DNA from: Limnomonas spitsbergensis
Lineage: Eukaryota > Chlorophyta > Chlorophyceae > Chlamydomonadales
NCBI GenBank assembly: GCA_037349105.1
Contig: JAYJMM010000095.1
Coordinates: 2,232,001-2,296,000, forward strand
Direction of reading: 5' to 3'
Length of the DNA: 64,000 bases
This document shows, one piece after another, positions 47,774 through 59,600 of this stretch. Both the position numbers and the translations under genes were made by a program. The notes under the pieces are model-generated. The model searched no databases. It was not told the DNA's origin and saw nothing but the letters and a program-made list of their open reading frames with translations. Within the stretch, counting starts at the first letter, position 1, and the number at the start of each line of letters is the position of its first letter.

Positions 47774-48950
47774 TGGTTGGATGTAGGTGCTGCGCTTCGA
47801 AGCGGGCGGGCGGTGACTGACGGGGTGGGGGTGTGCTGCTGGAGTGCTGGGCAAAATGAGTGCGAATCAGTCACGCGACGGGCGCTAGGAGGCAAGTCTG
47901 GTCAGAGGATGTTGCGCTTTTATCTGTTCTGTGTTTGCAGGCCGGAGAGGGCTTGAGGGCTGCGTGAGTCTAGTCGCGCAGATTCCTCTCGACTGCTGCT
48001 GGGCTGCGTTTTGTTATTTATCGTTGCTGGCTTGCCACAAATGGCAAATGTTATATTGCCGGTGTGTTCGAAGTTTTCGTGTGATCGGTTTTAGCCTTGT
48101 CTCTTCTTCGAGGCTTCCCACCCAAGGCGGTGTGGCCGGCTGACCGGGCTGGTCGAGAACGCTGCTCTCGAAGGCTCCTCAGAAGCCAGCGGGACAGATT
48201 CAGCTGGGTCAAGGCAGTACACGGTCTTGGTAGTCAGTTGAGAGCGGTTGGACTATATTCGATCGATAACGTGGTCTCGCTCTTTATCTAGGCTGGCACA
48301 CCAGACTCTCGCTTGTGTCACGTGCGAGGGCTTGTCGCGCCAGTATGTAGTCAGTACCTACAATTTAGACCCTCGCATGAACATACACTTTCCGCCTTGT
48401 GTTTTACAAAGCTCACTCCGCAGAACGACCTGACGTCCCTGGGCGTCCCAGGGCATCCTGGCACGCAATACGTGCATACTGTGTCGTGTCATTGTGTGTG
48501 GCGTACCAGGTCTAGGATGCCCTCCTGGGATGATTGCTCATACATGATGGTGATTTTAGCGTCATTTCAGCCGTCTGAGCTGCTGTGCACGGTCCCACCG
48601 TATTATTATATCATAATATGTGCGTGCACGCCTTGTGCATGCAAGGGGACTGCACTTTTACCACATCACTGTGAACATTCCAGGGTGCCATCCTAGGTGT
48701 CATCCTAGGTGTCATCCCGACATACCGAAGCTACACCCCCCAACCTACACCCCCGCTGCCCTTTGAACTTGCGGCTTTCAACAGCGCGCACATGACTACT
48801 CTATAATTTGCGAATGCGCACTGTTTCCTTGACAGAAGACCCCACGTTAGCCATATCGCCGTGAAGCATCCCGGGCGCCATCCTGGGGGCATCCCGACAG
48901 ACCGAATCTACACCCCAACCTACATGCACCCCCGACTGGGGCATACACAT
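47774..48950. other. Intergenic, with short direct repeats
   Basis: No exon is supported. Segments near 48,652-48,760 and 48,846-48,925 are related direct repeats (catcccgaca(t/g)accgaa then ctacacccc). This is the start of the repeat-rich right part of the window. Confidence 0.45.
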
Positions 48951-49123
48951 AAGGCCCAATTCCACTAGGGCGCTCGACGGAACACACGTTCCGGTGGCAG
49001 TTTATCTGATTGAGCGAGGCTTCAGCCACGCTGGCTGAAAAAAATTGAAACGCAATTCCATTTGTATCCGGAGTGTGTTCGGGTACGGCTGATACCAAAT
49101 CTTTTTAGTGAACAGCCTGTCAA
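48951..49123 (+). repeat. Iterated-end repeat, left copy
   Basis: The segment opens with aaggcccaattccac, has an inner gcaattccatttg and ends with gttcgggtacgg, ataccaaatcttttta and cagcctgtcaa. The same three blocks occur in the same order and orientation at 60521-60715, on the far side of the retrotransposon. Confidence 0.75.
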
Positions 49124-49414
49124 GCACTTGCCTTATCGCTTCGTGTATCAAGAGTGTCCTGTCTACTTGTCTCGCTAAGTATGATAGTCCTGCTTGACAA
49201 AGTGTCGAGTTGCAAGGTACGTGCAGCTAGGGGTGCCCTAGCACTGTCGAAGTTGGGTGTAGCAAATTCAGGCCGCTGCTAATCGATGGCCCAGGCGATC
49301 GGAGGGACTACTAGGGGGCACACGTCGACATTTGCCAGTGGGTTGGCCAGATCTGTGCCAACTTCTACGCGGGAAAGATTCAAATGAGGCTCATGTAAAG
49401 GATATGCGTCGGCC

Positions 49415-49522
49415 ATGGCAGCAGGAACGCCGGGCGAAAAGGAGTATTCAGAACGAAAGAAAGATGACGGCGATGGAAATTTGAAGATGAGGACGAAGTT
49501 GTCGACGCTGTCGGAGCGTTGA
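49415..49522 (+). CDS. Short open frame next to the retrotransposon insertion site
   Basis: A 35-residue frame starting MAAGTPGEKEYSERKKDDG, rich in charged residues, ends 12 bases before the left target-site copy. It could be the first exon of a gene interrupted by the insertion or simply chance. No homologue is recognised. Confidence 0.25.
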   Translation: MAAGTPGEKEYSERKKDDGDGNLKMRTKLSTLSER

Positions 49523-49534
49523 TGCGAAGTATTT

Positions 49535-49545
49535 TTGCATTCATT
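49535..49545. repeat. Candidate target-site duplication, left
   Basis: The 11-mer ttgcattcatt occurs here and again at 60505-60515, directly after the CTTT tail of the element. This is the expected footprint of target-primed reverse transcription. Confidence 0.7.
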
Positions 49546-49621
49546 AAAGGCGCATGTCGAAGTTGAACATCCCCATCAACATGTTTTGAACATCCAGATT
49601 TGCAGTTCTGACCAAAATCAA

Positions 49622-50590
49622 ATGATAATGAACTTCTATTCAGAAGCGTTGAAATGCAGGAATGGCCATGACGACGCCTCCTCTAAGAGACCCAGACACG
49701 CAGGCAAACTCAATGTCACCGGCCGGGAATTTGCTACTTTCCAGACCTCCCAGGATTCGATCGAGGGGGGAATGCAGGTCGTGCTCATCTTCCCGAACTG
49801 CCAGGGCTCGAATGAGGTAAGCCAAGTTTGCCCTTGGATTTTACCCCACCCAGTGGTTGGGACGGCTATTGCCTGCATCTGCGATCGGGAGCAGCTCACG
49901 GTCGGGCACGCTGCTGATAGTTCTCTCTATACATTTATGCCAGACGTGCACATCTTGCATCTCTCATCTGTCGCGAGGCCATTGCTGTGTCTTCATTCTT
50001 CGTCTTACCTCTGGTCTGACCTCTCCATGCAGCAGACATACAACGCGATCCTGACCCAGTTGCCAACCCACCACTTCCACAGTCCTCGAAATGCGTTTTC
50101 TATTCTGCAGGAAGCACAAATATACGCATCGAATGTATACTCTGCCCAGAGGCCATGGCTAACCGCTCGATTTTTTTACACCTGCCCAGATGCCATGGCC
50201 AACCTCTCGGCACGTCGTAGGCCAAACCTAGGAAAAACCTCAACCCCAGCCTCAATTCAGAGATCTGAGAACATGAGCAAACTAAACTTTCTGCCAGGGA
50301 TCAGCCAAGGAAATAATACTAACTGTATGCGTATCCCTGCTAGCCTTTCAACGAGCACGTTTGCAAGTTACATTTGTGCTACACTTGTCATGGGGATCCT
50401 CTCCTACCTAAGAACTTGGCATGCTTCTAACATCAGTGAAGAATCCACAACAGAGGCCCCACTGGTAAACAGCGGTGTGAACAGCGAGATCTTGGTAACA
50501 ACGGTAAATAAAAATAAATACGCCTATCTCACGAAGAAAAAAGCGCAAAACAAAAAATACGAAGAAAATCACTGGGGAGCATGTCCGTAG
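49622..50590 (+). CDS. Retrotransposon ORF1-like frame, unrecognised
   Basis: An open frame of 322 codons from its first ATG lies upstream of the main frame. It contains no zinc knuckle, coiled coil or esterase motif that I recognise. It also contains a good donor (gag then gtaagcc at about 49816) and a good acceptor (ctccatgcag ending near 50031) whose removal would keep frame, so part may be an intron. The following frame is open from 50508 and overlaps this one by about 80 bases in another phase. Whether it is a true ORF1 or leader sequence is unclear. Confidence 0.45.
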   Translation: MIMNFYSEALKCRNGHDDASSKRPRHAGKLNVTGREFATFQTSQDSIEGGMQVVLIFPNCQGSNEVSQVCPWILPHPVVGTAIACICDREQLTVGHAADSSLYTFMPDVHILHLSSVARPLLCLHSSSYLWSDLSMQQTYNAILTQLPTHHFHSPRNAFSILQEAQIYASNVYSAQRPWLTARFFYTCPDAMANLSARRRPNLGKTSTPASIQRSENMSKLNFLPGISQGNNTNCMRIPASLSTSTFASYICATLVMGILSYLRTWHASNISEESTTEAPLVNSGVNSEILVTTVNKNKYAYLTKKKAQNKKYEENHWGACP

Positions 50591-50609
50591 GTATATCTTA
50601 CAAAAGTAC

Positions 50610-53600
50610 ATGGCATCCCCAAATAAAAAAGCCTGGCTATTAAAATACATGCTTAAGCAATCTCGGAGATTAACGCGCAAATGGAACAACCCAGGGGCCC
50701 AAGGTTTTAAGGATCCATGGCTCAAGCATACAGGAAAATACAGGAGTCAGGAAAGAACTGACTGCAATTATCACAAGGAGGTAAACGCGAGGCGAGCAAA
50801 CCAGGATAGACACACCGAGGGTACCTATTCAAGGCAAATAGGAGGGGGTGCAAACTGGATCAAACAAAAATTAACACACAAAGGGAACCACACCATACCG
50901 GAGGGGATCCACTATGAAAAGCAGGAGGGTTTGTTCTGCCAAGCACATGCAATGGCTATGCTCATGGGTGCACCCCTCACACACACAAAGTGGGAGATTA
51001 TGGACTGGTTCATGAGCCAAAGGCAGAAACCGACCTACGGGCACCATAGATACACCCTTATGCCTGACCAACTTCAATTCCAATCGAATGGGAACTTCAC
51101 AAACACAGCATGGGCCTTCTACGCGTTTGAAAACTATGGTATGGACTACCGCATGCTGATGGATCAACGTAGCGATTTATTGAAGCTGACAGTAGACACA
51201 CTAGACAAGCTCCTAAAGGACCTGCAAGACAAAGAGAAATACCAGTTTGATGCTTTTGTCGTCATAACTAAAGAAGCAACCTATCGGCACGCAAGCACTC
51301 TTCGCCGGTACAAAGATAAATGGTACTGGCTAGACTCAGAAAAAAAAAGTAGAGCAGTGATCTCAGGGGGGGGCATGGAAGCAGACCTAAACATGCGAAA
51401 CCTGAGAGACAAGGCATATGAAGTATGCGGATACTTCCATGCCAACAGCTTAGCCGAATGCAGAAATGCATGTTTGAACTTCCCACCTATCAGGCACCCC
51501 CGGGGGGCCTCCCTCAGCCCAATCACAATCCTCGACTCACCGACTCCCATGCCTTTGAGGAATAGGGTGAGCCTCCCGCTTGGACCTGATTCACAATGCG
51601 TGCAAGACATTAAACAAATGTTTTTGCAGCAAAGTGGCCTGCAAATTATATCAGGCCCTCATTTTTCCTTCTCGGAGGGGGACTGTTACTTTGACTCTCT
51701 AGCACATCTATCAGGTATTCCTCCTAGCATGTTAAGAGGCCTGGGGGTGCAAACTTTCAGGCAAGCTCTGTCCCAAGGCAGGCAGGATGCGGTCAGGTCC
51801 TTAACCACGCTCATCTACCAACAAGTACATGGTACTGATTCGAGACACAAGCTATGTGACTGGGCAAGACGAATGGCCACGCCGTGTGATGGGAATACGG
51901 GTGAGGGACTATGGGCTGACGGCGTCATCACCCACTGGACTGTTATGGCATTGCAAATAACAGTGCACCAGCACCAATTATCAGAGTCTGACGGAGAACG
52001 CAGCATTGTGAGCCAACTCCTAGGAGTCCAACCAACAAATGACGCTGCCCCCGCCTTGCATGTGTGGTTTTCTGGAAATACCCTAGCTGGGCACTTCGAG
52101 CCCATGCTACCATTGGCTGCCTCTCGCAACCCCACCAGTACCCTGCCCCCTAATAGCCTGACAGCTTTACGAGATAGATGCTTGAACGAAGCATCAGGCC
52201 TCCCAGACGAAAAAACGCTACTACAAGCGTTTGTGCTATTGATGCAGACATGGGACGACTTCCTCAGAGATATTGGAGACTGTACGTCAAAAACAATCAG
52301 GTTCATGTTTCCATGTATCCAGGGACCGGTGCTCCCAGACTCTATCACATCGATTATTGTACGGGCCAAGCGCATCGTGCAATACGTGCAACCAAGGCAT
52401 GGCCCGGCTAGAAACGATGAGCTTAATCACCTTATGAGGTTATCTTTTCCAGACCAAGATGCCACCATGGGACAAGATGATACATCAAACATCAATGCAG
52501 CCCCCCCAACCCATGTCACAGTCTTCGACCCACCTAGATGTGCCATCAAAGGAAGGACAATTCAAGGGCATGAGAAGATAAACGGTGCTGAAAGAACAAA
52601 ACAAAATAAAATGGCTCCCAAAGCTTACGTACGTAAGCTCAAGAAAAAACAAACTAAATGCAACACCGCCCTCCCGCACACAACGGAAGGAAAGAAAAAG
52701 AACAAACTGCTTCAGCCCCTCATTATATCGTACCTCACTAACTTGATCACTAGTGCGCCAGAACCAGCACAGCAAAAAGCAAAGGTGAAACAGATATTAA
52801 AAAACAAGTCTGCTCAAGAAAATAAAAGCCTACCACGCCAACCAAGTGCTCCACCCCACAGAGAAGATCAAACAGCCTGTCAACCGGCTACGTTGCGCAT
52901 GATCACAGCCAATGTCCAGGGTGCTTACACTGCAAAGTATGACATAGAAATGACCATCCAGCAGCATAACCCAGATATCCTCGTACTCACCGAGACAAAC
53001 ATGCTCCCCAAGCGGAAAAAGGCCAGATGGTTGCAAGAAGCCCTACAGGGGTATCAATACTGGGCGTGTACACACAGCGAACATGGCAGAGGCTTGCGAG
53101 GGGTCATCATTGCCATCAAGGAACACATTGCAGTTTTGGGCAAGGCCACCCGAACAGAAGGCGACAATTGCAATGGGAGAATTCTGAACGTTGCCATCAA
53201 CCTGCCCCACTCCAGGCCCATCAACATCACAGGGGTCTATGCGCCGGCAGGTTGCTCACCAGAGGAGGAGACAGAGAGACTAAAAATGTACAGCATACTC
53301 ACGGAAAGCATGCAAGAAACACACAACTGCAACCCTTTTTGCCATATTATGCTCGGCGACTGGAATGCAACGCTGCTTCAAGGTGACAGGAGCAGCGGAC
53401 ACACCTACCACAAGGATGAGACACACAGGAAATTTGTTGAAGCAGTTGAACTTTCACCCCTTGAAATGACCCTTAGCCCTCGAGGCCACACCTACACCCA
53501 CTTAAACGGTACAAGTGAGTCCCAGACGACCAGCAGAATTGACGATATTCTCACAAACCTGGATATGAGCATCATCAAAAGTAAGACCAACGTCCTCCAA

Positions 53601-56600
53601 ATAGGCACCCAATCAGATCACACACCCCTGCTAGGCATCATTGAACTGAGAAACACAGGGATTTTCATCCCCACTGTAAAAAAACAGCCCACACGGCCCT
53701 CCACCCGGGTCTTGGTCCGCCCTATCAGCCTCACCGACAAGACAGCCTTCGCCAACAAAATCTCCACCTTCTCAGAGGGTATCGCCGGCGAGACTCGAGA
53801 CCTGCACCAGAAAATGCAGCTGGTAATTAAAGAAGATATTCAGCCGTACTTCAACAGGATTGAGTCCGAAGACGGGAAGACAAGCAACCGCCTACCCATT
53901 ATTCAGGGACTAAATGCGGCGGTAAAAGTGAATGAGCTGAGTGAACAACTGTTGAGTGCTCTACAAAAGACACAAGCGATCGCCTTACAGACATGCGAGT
54001 GCAAAAACACAAACCCCTCTGGGACTCACCTCCGCTCACGGGTTCTGTCCCGAAAAAGAGTAATGTTATGCAAGCACTTTCATGCCTGTCATGAGATTAG
54101 AAATGAAGTCCGCAATACTGCTATCGACACAACTACAGGGATGCAAGAGATTATAGCTAACCAGACTAACCTTCCCAGCGGTATGGAGAAGAGACTTCAC
54201 GAAGCTGCAACCTTGGAGACAAACATGGGCATGAATAGTGGGCAGATCCTCTCACAAGTCATCAGAGGCATTAGGGCCGAGATCCAGACCATGGACAAGG
54301 GACAGGACAAGCAAAATCTCGACCAAGCGATCAAAGCTACCAGAGATCTCATTAACAAAAAACCGAAAATGGCAAACAGGAACATCTTCAAGAAGCCAGC
54401 CTCCGGAACCAACTACAAAGCCCTTGTGGACCCAGCCACAAACCACATCACTGACGACCCCAAGAAGATGATCTCGATTGTGGAGGAACATTTCACCAAA
54501 TTGCTGACCCCATGTGCCCCCAAGAGCGGCAAATACCACCCACATGAGGTCACTCGGCAGTACCCGTGGACAAAGGGCCCCGATAAATTTACCTTGGAAA
54601 CACTGGCGACCCGTCTCCCAAACCGACCATGGCTGCACAGAACAATCCAGCAATACTCAGTGTTTGAAGAATGCCTACACACACTAAGTGATGGGAAATC
54701 ACCAGGACCAGATGGGATCGTAAATGAACTCCTAAAAATGATGACACACGAGTTCAAGGAGTGCATGCACATGCTCATGATCATCATGTGGGCAACCGGT
54801 GTGACCCCAGACGAATGGAAGCAAAGTACTACACAACTGTTGGAGAAGGGGACGGACGAAACCTTGATAGATAAGAAGAGGCCTATCGGGATGCTAAATG
54901 CCCTATACAAACTCTGGACGAGGCTTCAAACAAGGGCTATGTCCGACTACGCTGAAAAACACTTGCTTTTGAGCTCTACCCAAAAGGGGTTCAGGACAAA
55001 AGCCAGCACCATGGACCAACTACAGATGCTAGTCATGGCGCTCGAAGATGCGCGACACACCGGCCAGAATATCTATAACTTACAAGTCGACTTCTCTTCA
55101 GCGTTTAACATGATGGACCACGACATTCTCCTTATGATCATGTACGACCTAGGGTTCCCTACAGATGCGGTGGATGCAGTTAAAAACCTTTACATGGGGG
55201 CAACAACCCAGGTCCGATGGGGCACAGAGCTCACTGGCAAGATCCCCATGGGGCGGGGCAGCATACAGGGGGACACCCTTTCACCCCTCCTTTTCCTCAT
55301 CTACATTGAACCACTGCTCCGGTGGGCCCAAGTCGGGGCCAGGGGCTACATGTTTGGATGCATAGATGACATGAACGCTCGCATGGAGCACTCACTCAGC
55401 AATGCAGCATTTGCATACGACTTGTCAATGCTGACAAGTAAACTGTCGGACCTGCATGTACAAGCAGAGAAACTTAGTCTCTACTCCGACTTCACGAAAA
55501 TGAAGGTCAACACTGGGAAAACTCTAGTATCAGGTGTCCTTTATCAAAACATGCGCACTGGACTATATGGGAACAAGGATGCTCTGGTGCAAGTAAGAAG
55601 ACAACTGGAAAATCAGATAATGGTCCAAGGACAATACGTGCAACACCTTCCCCCAATAGATCCCTTCAGATACCTCGGTGCAGAGCTCACCATGACACTA
55701 GACTGGAAGTTCCAGCACCAAAACTTGATAAAGAAGGCAAGGCAAAAGATTGAGGAGCTGCAAGCCTCACATGCCACTCCAAGACAAATTAAGCATATCA
55801 TTGAGACAACTATTAAGCCCTCAATCTCAAACACCTTTGGGATAACCCCATGCACGGGAGCTGACCTCCAGATTCTAGACAGCATCATGGCCACGGCCGT
55901 CAAGAAGGCGTACGGACTGTGGACATGTGCTAACTCAGCTACCGTACACCAAGATGTCGCGTCCTTCGGGCTGGGGTGTGCATCCCTGGCGACAGAATAC
56001 GCAAGGAAGAATACAGAACTGCTCATCACATCCCTACGCGATGAAGGGCGCATGGGCACAGTCACTCGAAGTCTCCTGGAGAAGCAGCTCAAATACATGG
56101 GCGGGTGCCCCACAGGGTTCAAAGACACCCAACAGGCTAAACATTGCATGCGGCTCAGACAACTGTCCCATATCACAGATAATGACCTGATCATCATGAA
56201 AAGCAAGGTGCAGCAATTCACAGCACATACCCCGGAACTCGCCCAAGCGCTAGAACAGCTCAACCCTGCCACTGCTACCCTCCCTGCCACAGACCCCCTC
56301 AATGCGTACACCCTGCTTCAACCCTTGTTTCACCTAGGAATCACTCACCTAGCAGACCTGACAGAACAGGGAGGCAAGCACTTGATGGATGGGAGAGGCC
56401 TGAGAAACAGATACGGGAGAAATGTCAAAGACAAGCACATCATAGCCTTAAACAGACTCTCAGTCATGGCAAACAACGGGCCCGGTGCAGACAAAGACCT
56501 AAGAGACATGATAAGAAAAAGAAACACGACGTTGAGCCTCCCAAAGGATCAACGAGAGATACACGAGGGAAACATGTACATCACTGCTATAGCAAGAAAC

Positions 56601-59600
56601 CCCATGCCGACAGGAACCATGTTCCAGGCTTCCCTTCACCCTGACCAGACATTGATCACCCAGTACCTGAATACCAAGGACATTGGCACTCCAACAACAA
56701 CAAAAACAGAGAGACCGGGAGACCTCGCTAATATCCCAGACCCCACCCAACAACAAGAGGGCAGAGCAAACCTGACGGGACAGCAAGGCAGCAAGAAGAA
56801 ACAACACTGGCGCAAGGACCCTACCCTCCACAGAGACAAGAAAAGACAAGGATGCTCGTCAATTACGAGCCTACGGAAAGAGATTGCGGCCCCACGCAGA
56901 AAGTGCCAGACAACAGGAACATGCCTATGTACCAGACATGACTACAAAAGGAAGGAGGCAGAGCACATTTTTGCATTTGCCAAAAGCAAAATATCAGAAG
57001 GAGAAAGGGCGGCAACAGTCATACAAGAGATGTATGGGCACACCAACCAAGTAGCAGCCATCACAGGCTGGAGGATGGTCACAGAGCCAAGCAAAGGACG
57101 CTACCAAAAAGGGAAAGACAGAATCAAGCAAATTCAATATCAAGTCACATGGCACCCAAGCATCATTGATGAATGGGCCATCCCATACCATGGCATGGCA
57201 GGTTACACACCAGAGAAGATAGAGGCTTGTTGCCGGAAGACTCTAGGACTTGGTCAAGACCTGCATGCCCACGATTGGGCAGGTGTTGCAGCATGCGAAG
57301 GTTGTTGGAACCCACACAGCCTGCAGTACGATGACGCATCGGGATGTTATGATGACATCATCACATGCGACGTATGCTACAAGTACTATCATGTCCAATG
57401 CCTAGGCCAACCAGTGGACTGGAGACCCACCCAAGACAAATGGACATGCCCGGCATGCACACATGCAACTAGCACCACACAAGTGGAGGGGCTGGTTAGA
57501 GTCACATGGAAGCCTAGCTGGGAACCTGAAGAGATGCTCCTTACCGAAGAAAACACGGCCGCCCTCCTACGACAATGGGTGTCTGAAAACCACGACCAGC
57601 CACCAGCGAGGACCTCCGAAGGCACCATGCTAGATAGGCACTTGTCTAACATGGCCCAACAAGGGTTTCACCAAAATCACAGCAGTTGGGATACCACCCT
57701 GGGAGACAATATCCGGGAAATGATAACCTTCGATATGGAGCCAATTAACCCGCAACTGGACATCGATGCACCAACGGGAGAGTGTAAAATTGAAGTGAGA
57801 GAGATTGAGACATGGAACCCTAAGAGTACCACCCAAATCATGACTACAGAGATGGCATGCGTGTACAAGGGGAACGGCCGGTGCGTCGGGACAATCGCCA
57901 AAGACAGACTCATCACCCTCAGAAGATTGTATGAACAGGCTGCAGATGAAGGCATCCATGCTAAAATGACGCCTCCCCCATCCTCCTTTGAAGAGGAAAT
58001 GGTTGACCTCATCATCAGACACAAGGAGGGGACAAAGACACAGACCAAACAAATGCAGGACAATTTCAGCATCCCACCACAATTCAGAGCGTTGATAGAC
58101 ACGCACTTTGGCGTCTACAAGGAGCGGTTCTCTAGCCCCCTCCAAGTTAGAGATCACGCCACCACCTATTGGAGTATATACCCGAGGGACCAGGCCTTCC
58201 AAGCACAAACAAATGCCTTCCAACACAGGTGGACAGGGTACTCACATGCCTTCCCAAACCGGGACGAACCATCCCTCGAGAAAGCAGTCCGATGGGCAGT
58301 ACGGTCTGCAGATATGACCAGGGAACCGACAGCTACTGTCTTGTACCTGCCCAGGGGGATGAAGTCGTCAGGCAAACCCTCATACCAAAAGTGGTTGGAC
58401 AAATACCCGAAATATTGTACAAGAATAGCTAGCACCAAGAGCTCCCCTTTCCCCCTGTGGAAAGAGGAGAGTTGGACGCAAGGAGCGACCCCGCCTCCCA
58501 TGCACAAATGCCACATGGACATAATCGTTGTGTGGAACAAAGAAGCCCAGTCCGAGCAAATCGGGTGGAAACAGGATCTCCTCATCAGACTGCTCCGCAC
58601 AACCCTCGCACAAGTAGAAAAACACCCGCAAGCCAGGGCCAACCCCCTGCTAACCGCAACATGGACCCAGCCTCCTCCCCCATGTGGGGATAGGGTGGAA
58701 GAAGGTCAAGGAGAGCTGAGCCATGCCCAGCCCATGATAGGATCAAGCTCCTTCCAACGTTCTCCAAGGGACACTGACATCCCTAGAGCAACGGAGGTAG
58801 ACCCAGTGGACGCATGCAATTGCCTCCAGTGGTTCCAAGAAAACAGCGCGCTGAAGCACAATTGGAGGGAGATAGCCTACACTGATGGCAGCTGTATTGA
58901 AACCAGCCTCAAAGAAGGCAGGAAAGTTCAGCTAACTGGCGCTGGCCTCCACATCCCGAGCGCCACTCCCGATCAACAGGACATCACCATTAACCCGGCT
59001 GGAGAAGGTCCCACAAACACCATAAACAGAGCCGAACTGGCAGGGATTTATGGAGCCCTAGTGAAAAGACAGACCAAGATAGCTGTGGACAGCGCCACAT
59101 CCTTGTGCCAAATCCGTAAAGCTATCCGATCCCCCATGTCTCTCACCTACCACAAGCACAGAGACCTCCTCCAATATATCGTGGGCCAACTCCAGCTCAT
59201 GGCGTCCCAAGGGAAAATAGTCGAATTCCATAAGGTGAAGGCCCATAACGGAGATATCGGAAACGAGAAAGCCGACGGTGTCGCTAAACGGGCAGCTACT
59301 CAAAAGGGAGAATGCGATCTGACCGTTCCAGTGAGCTCCGAACCCTCGCAGTACGGCTCTTTCTGGCTTTTCACAAAACCTGACGAAGAGGACCCTAACC
59401 AGGTAGAGCCGCAAGGATTAGAAGATCTGAAGGGTGCCCTAAAGACACACATTCACGAGCGCCAGAAGCTTGGCCGATCCAACATCGATAGCGTATACTT
59501 CCAAGGGTGGCAACGGTTGCAATCGATTGCTAATGGGGGCATGGGGCCCTCAGCAACAGTTTCTTTAACCACCCGGGAGTCACTCTGGCCGAGAAGAAAA

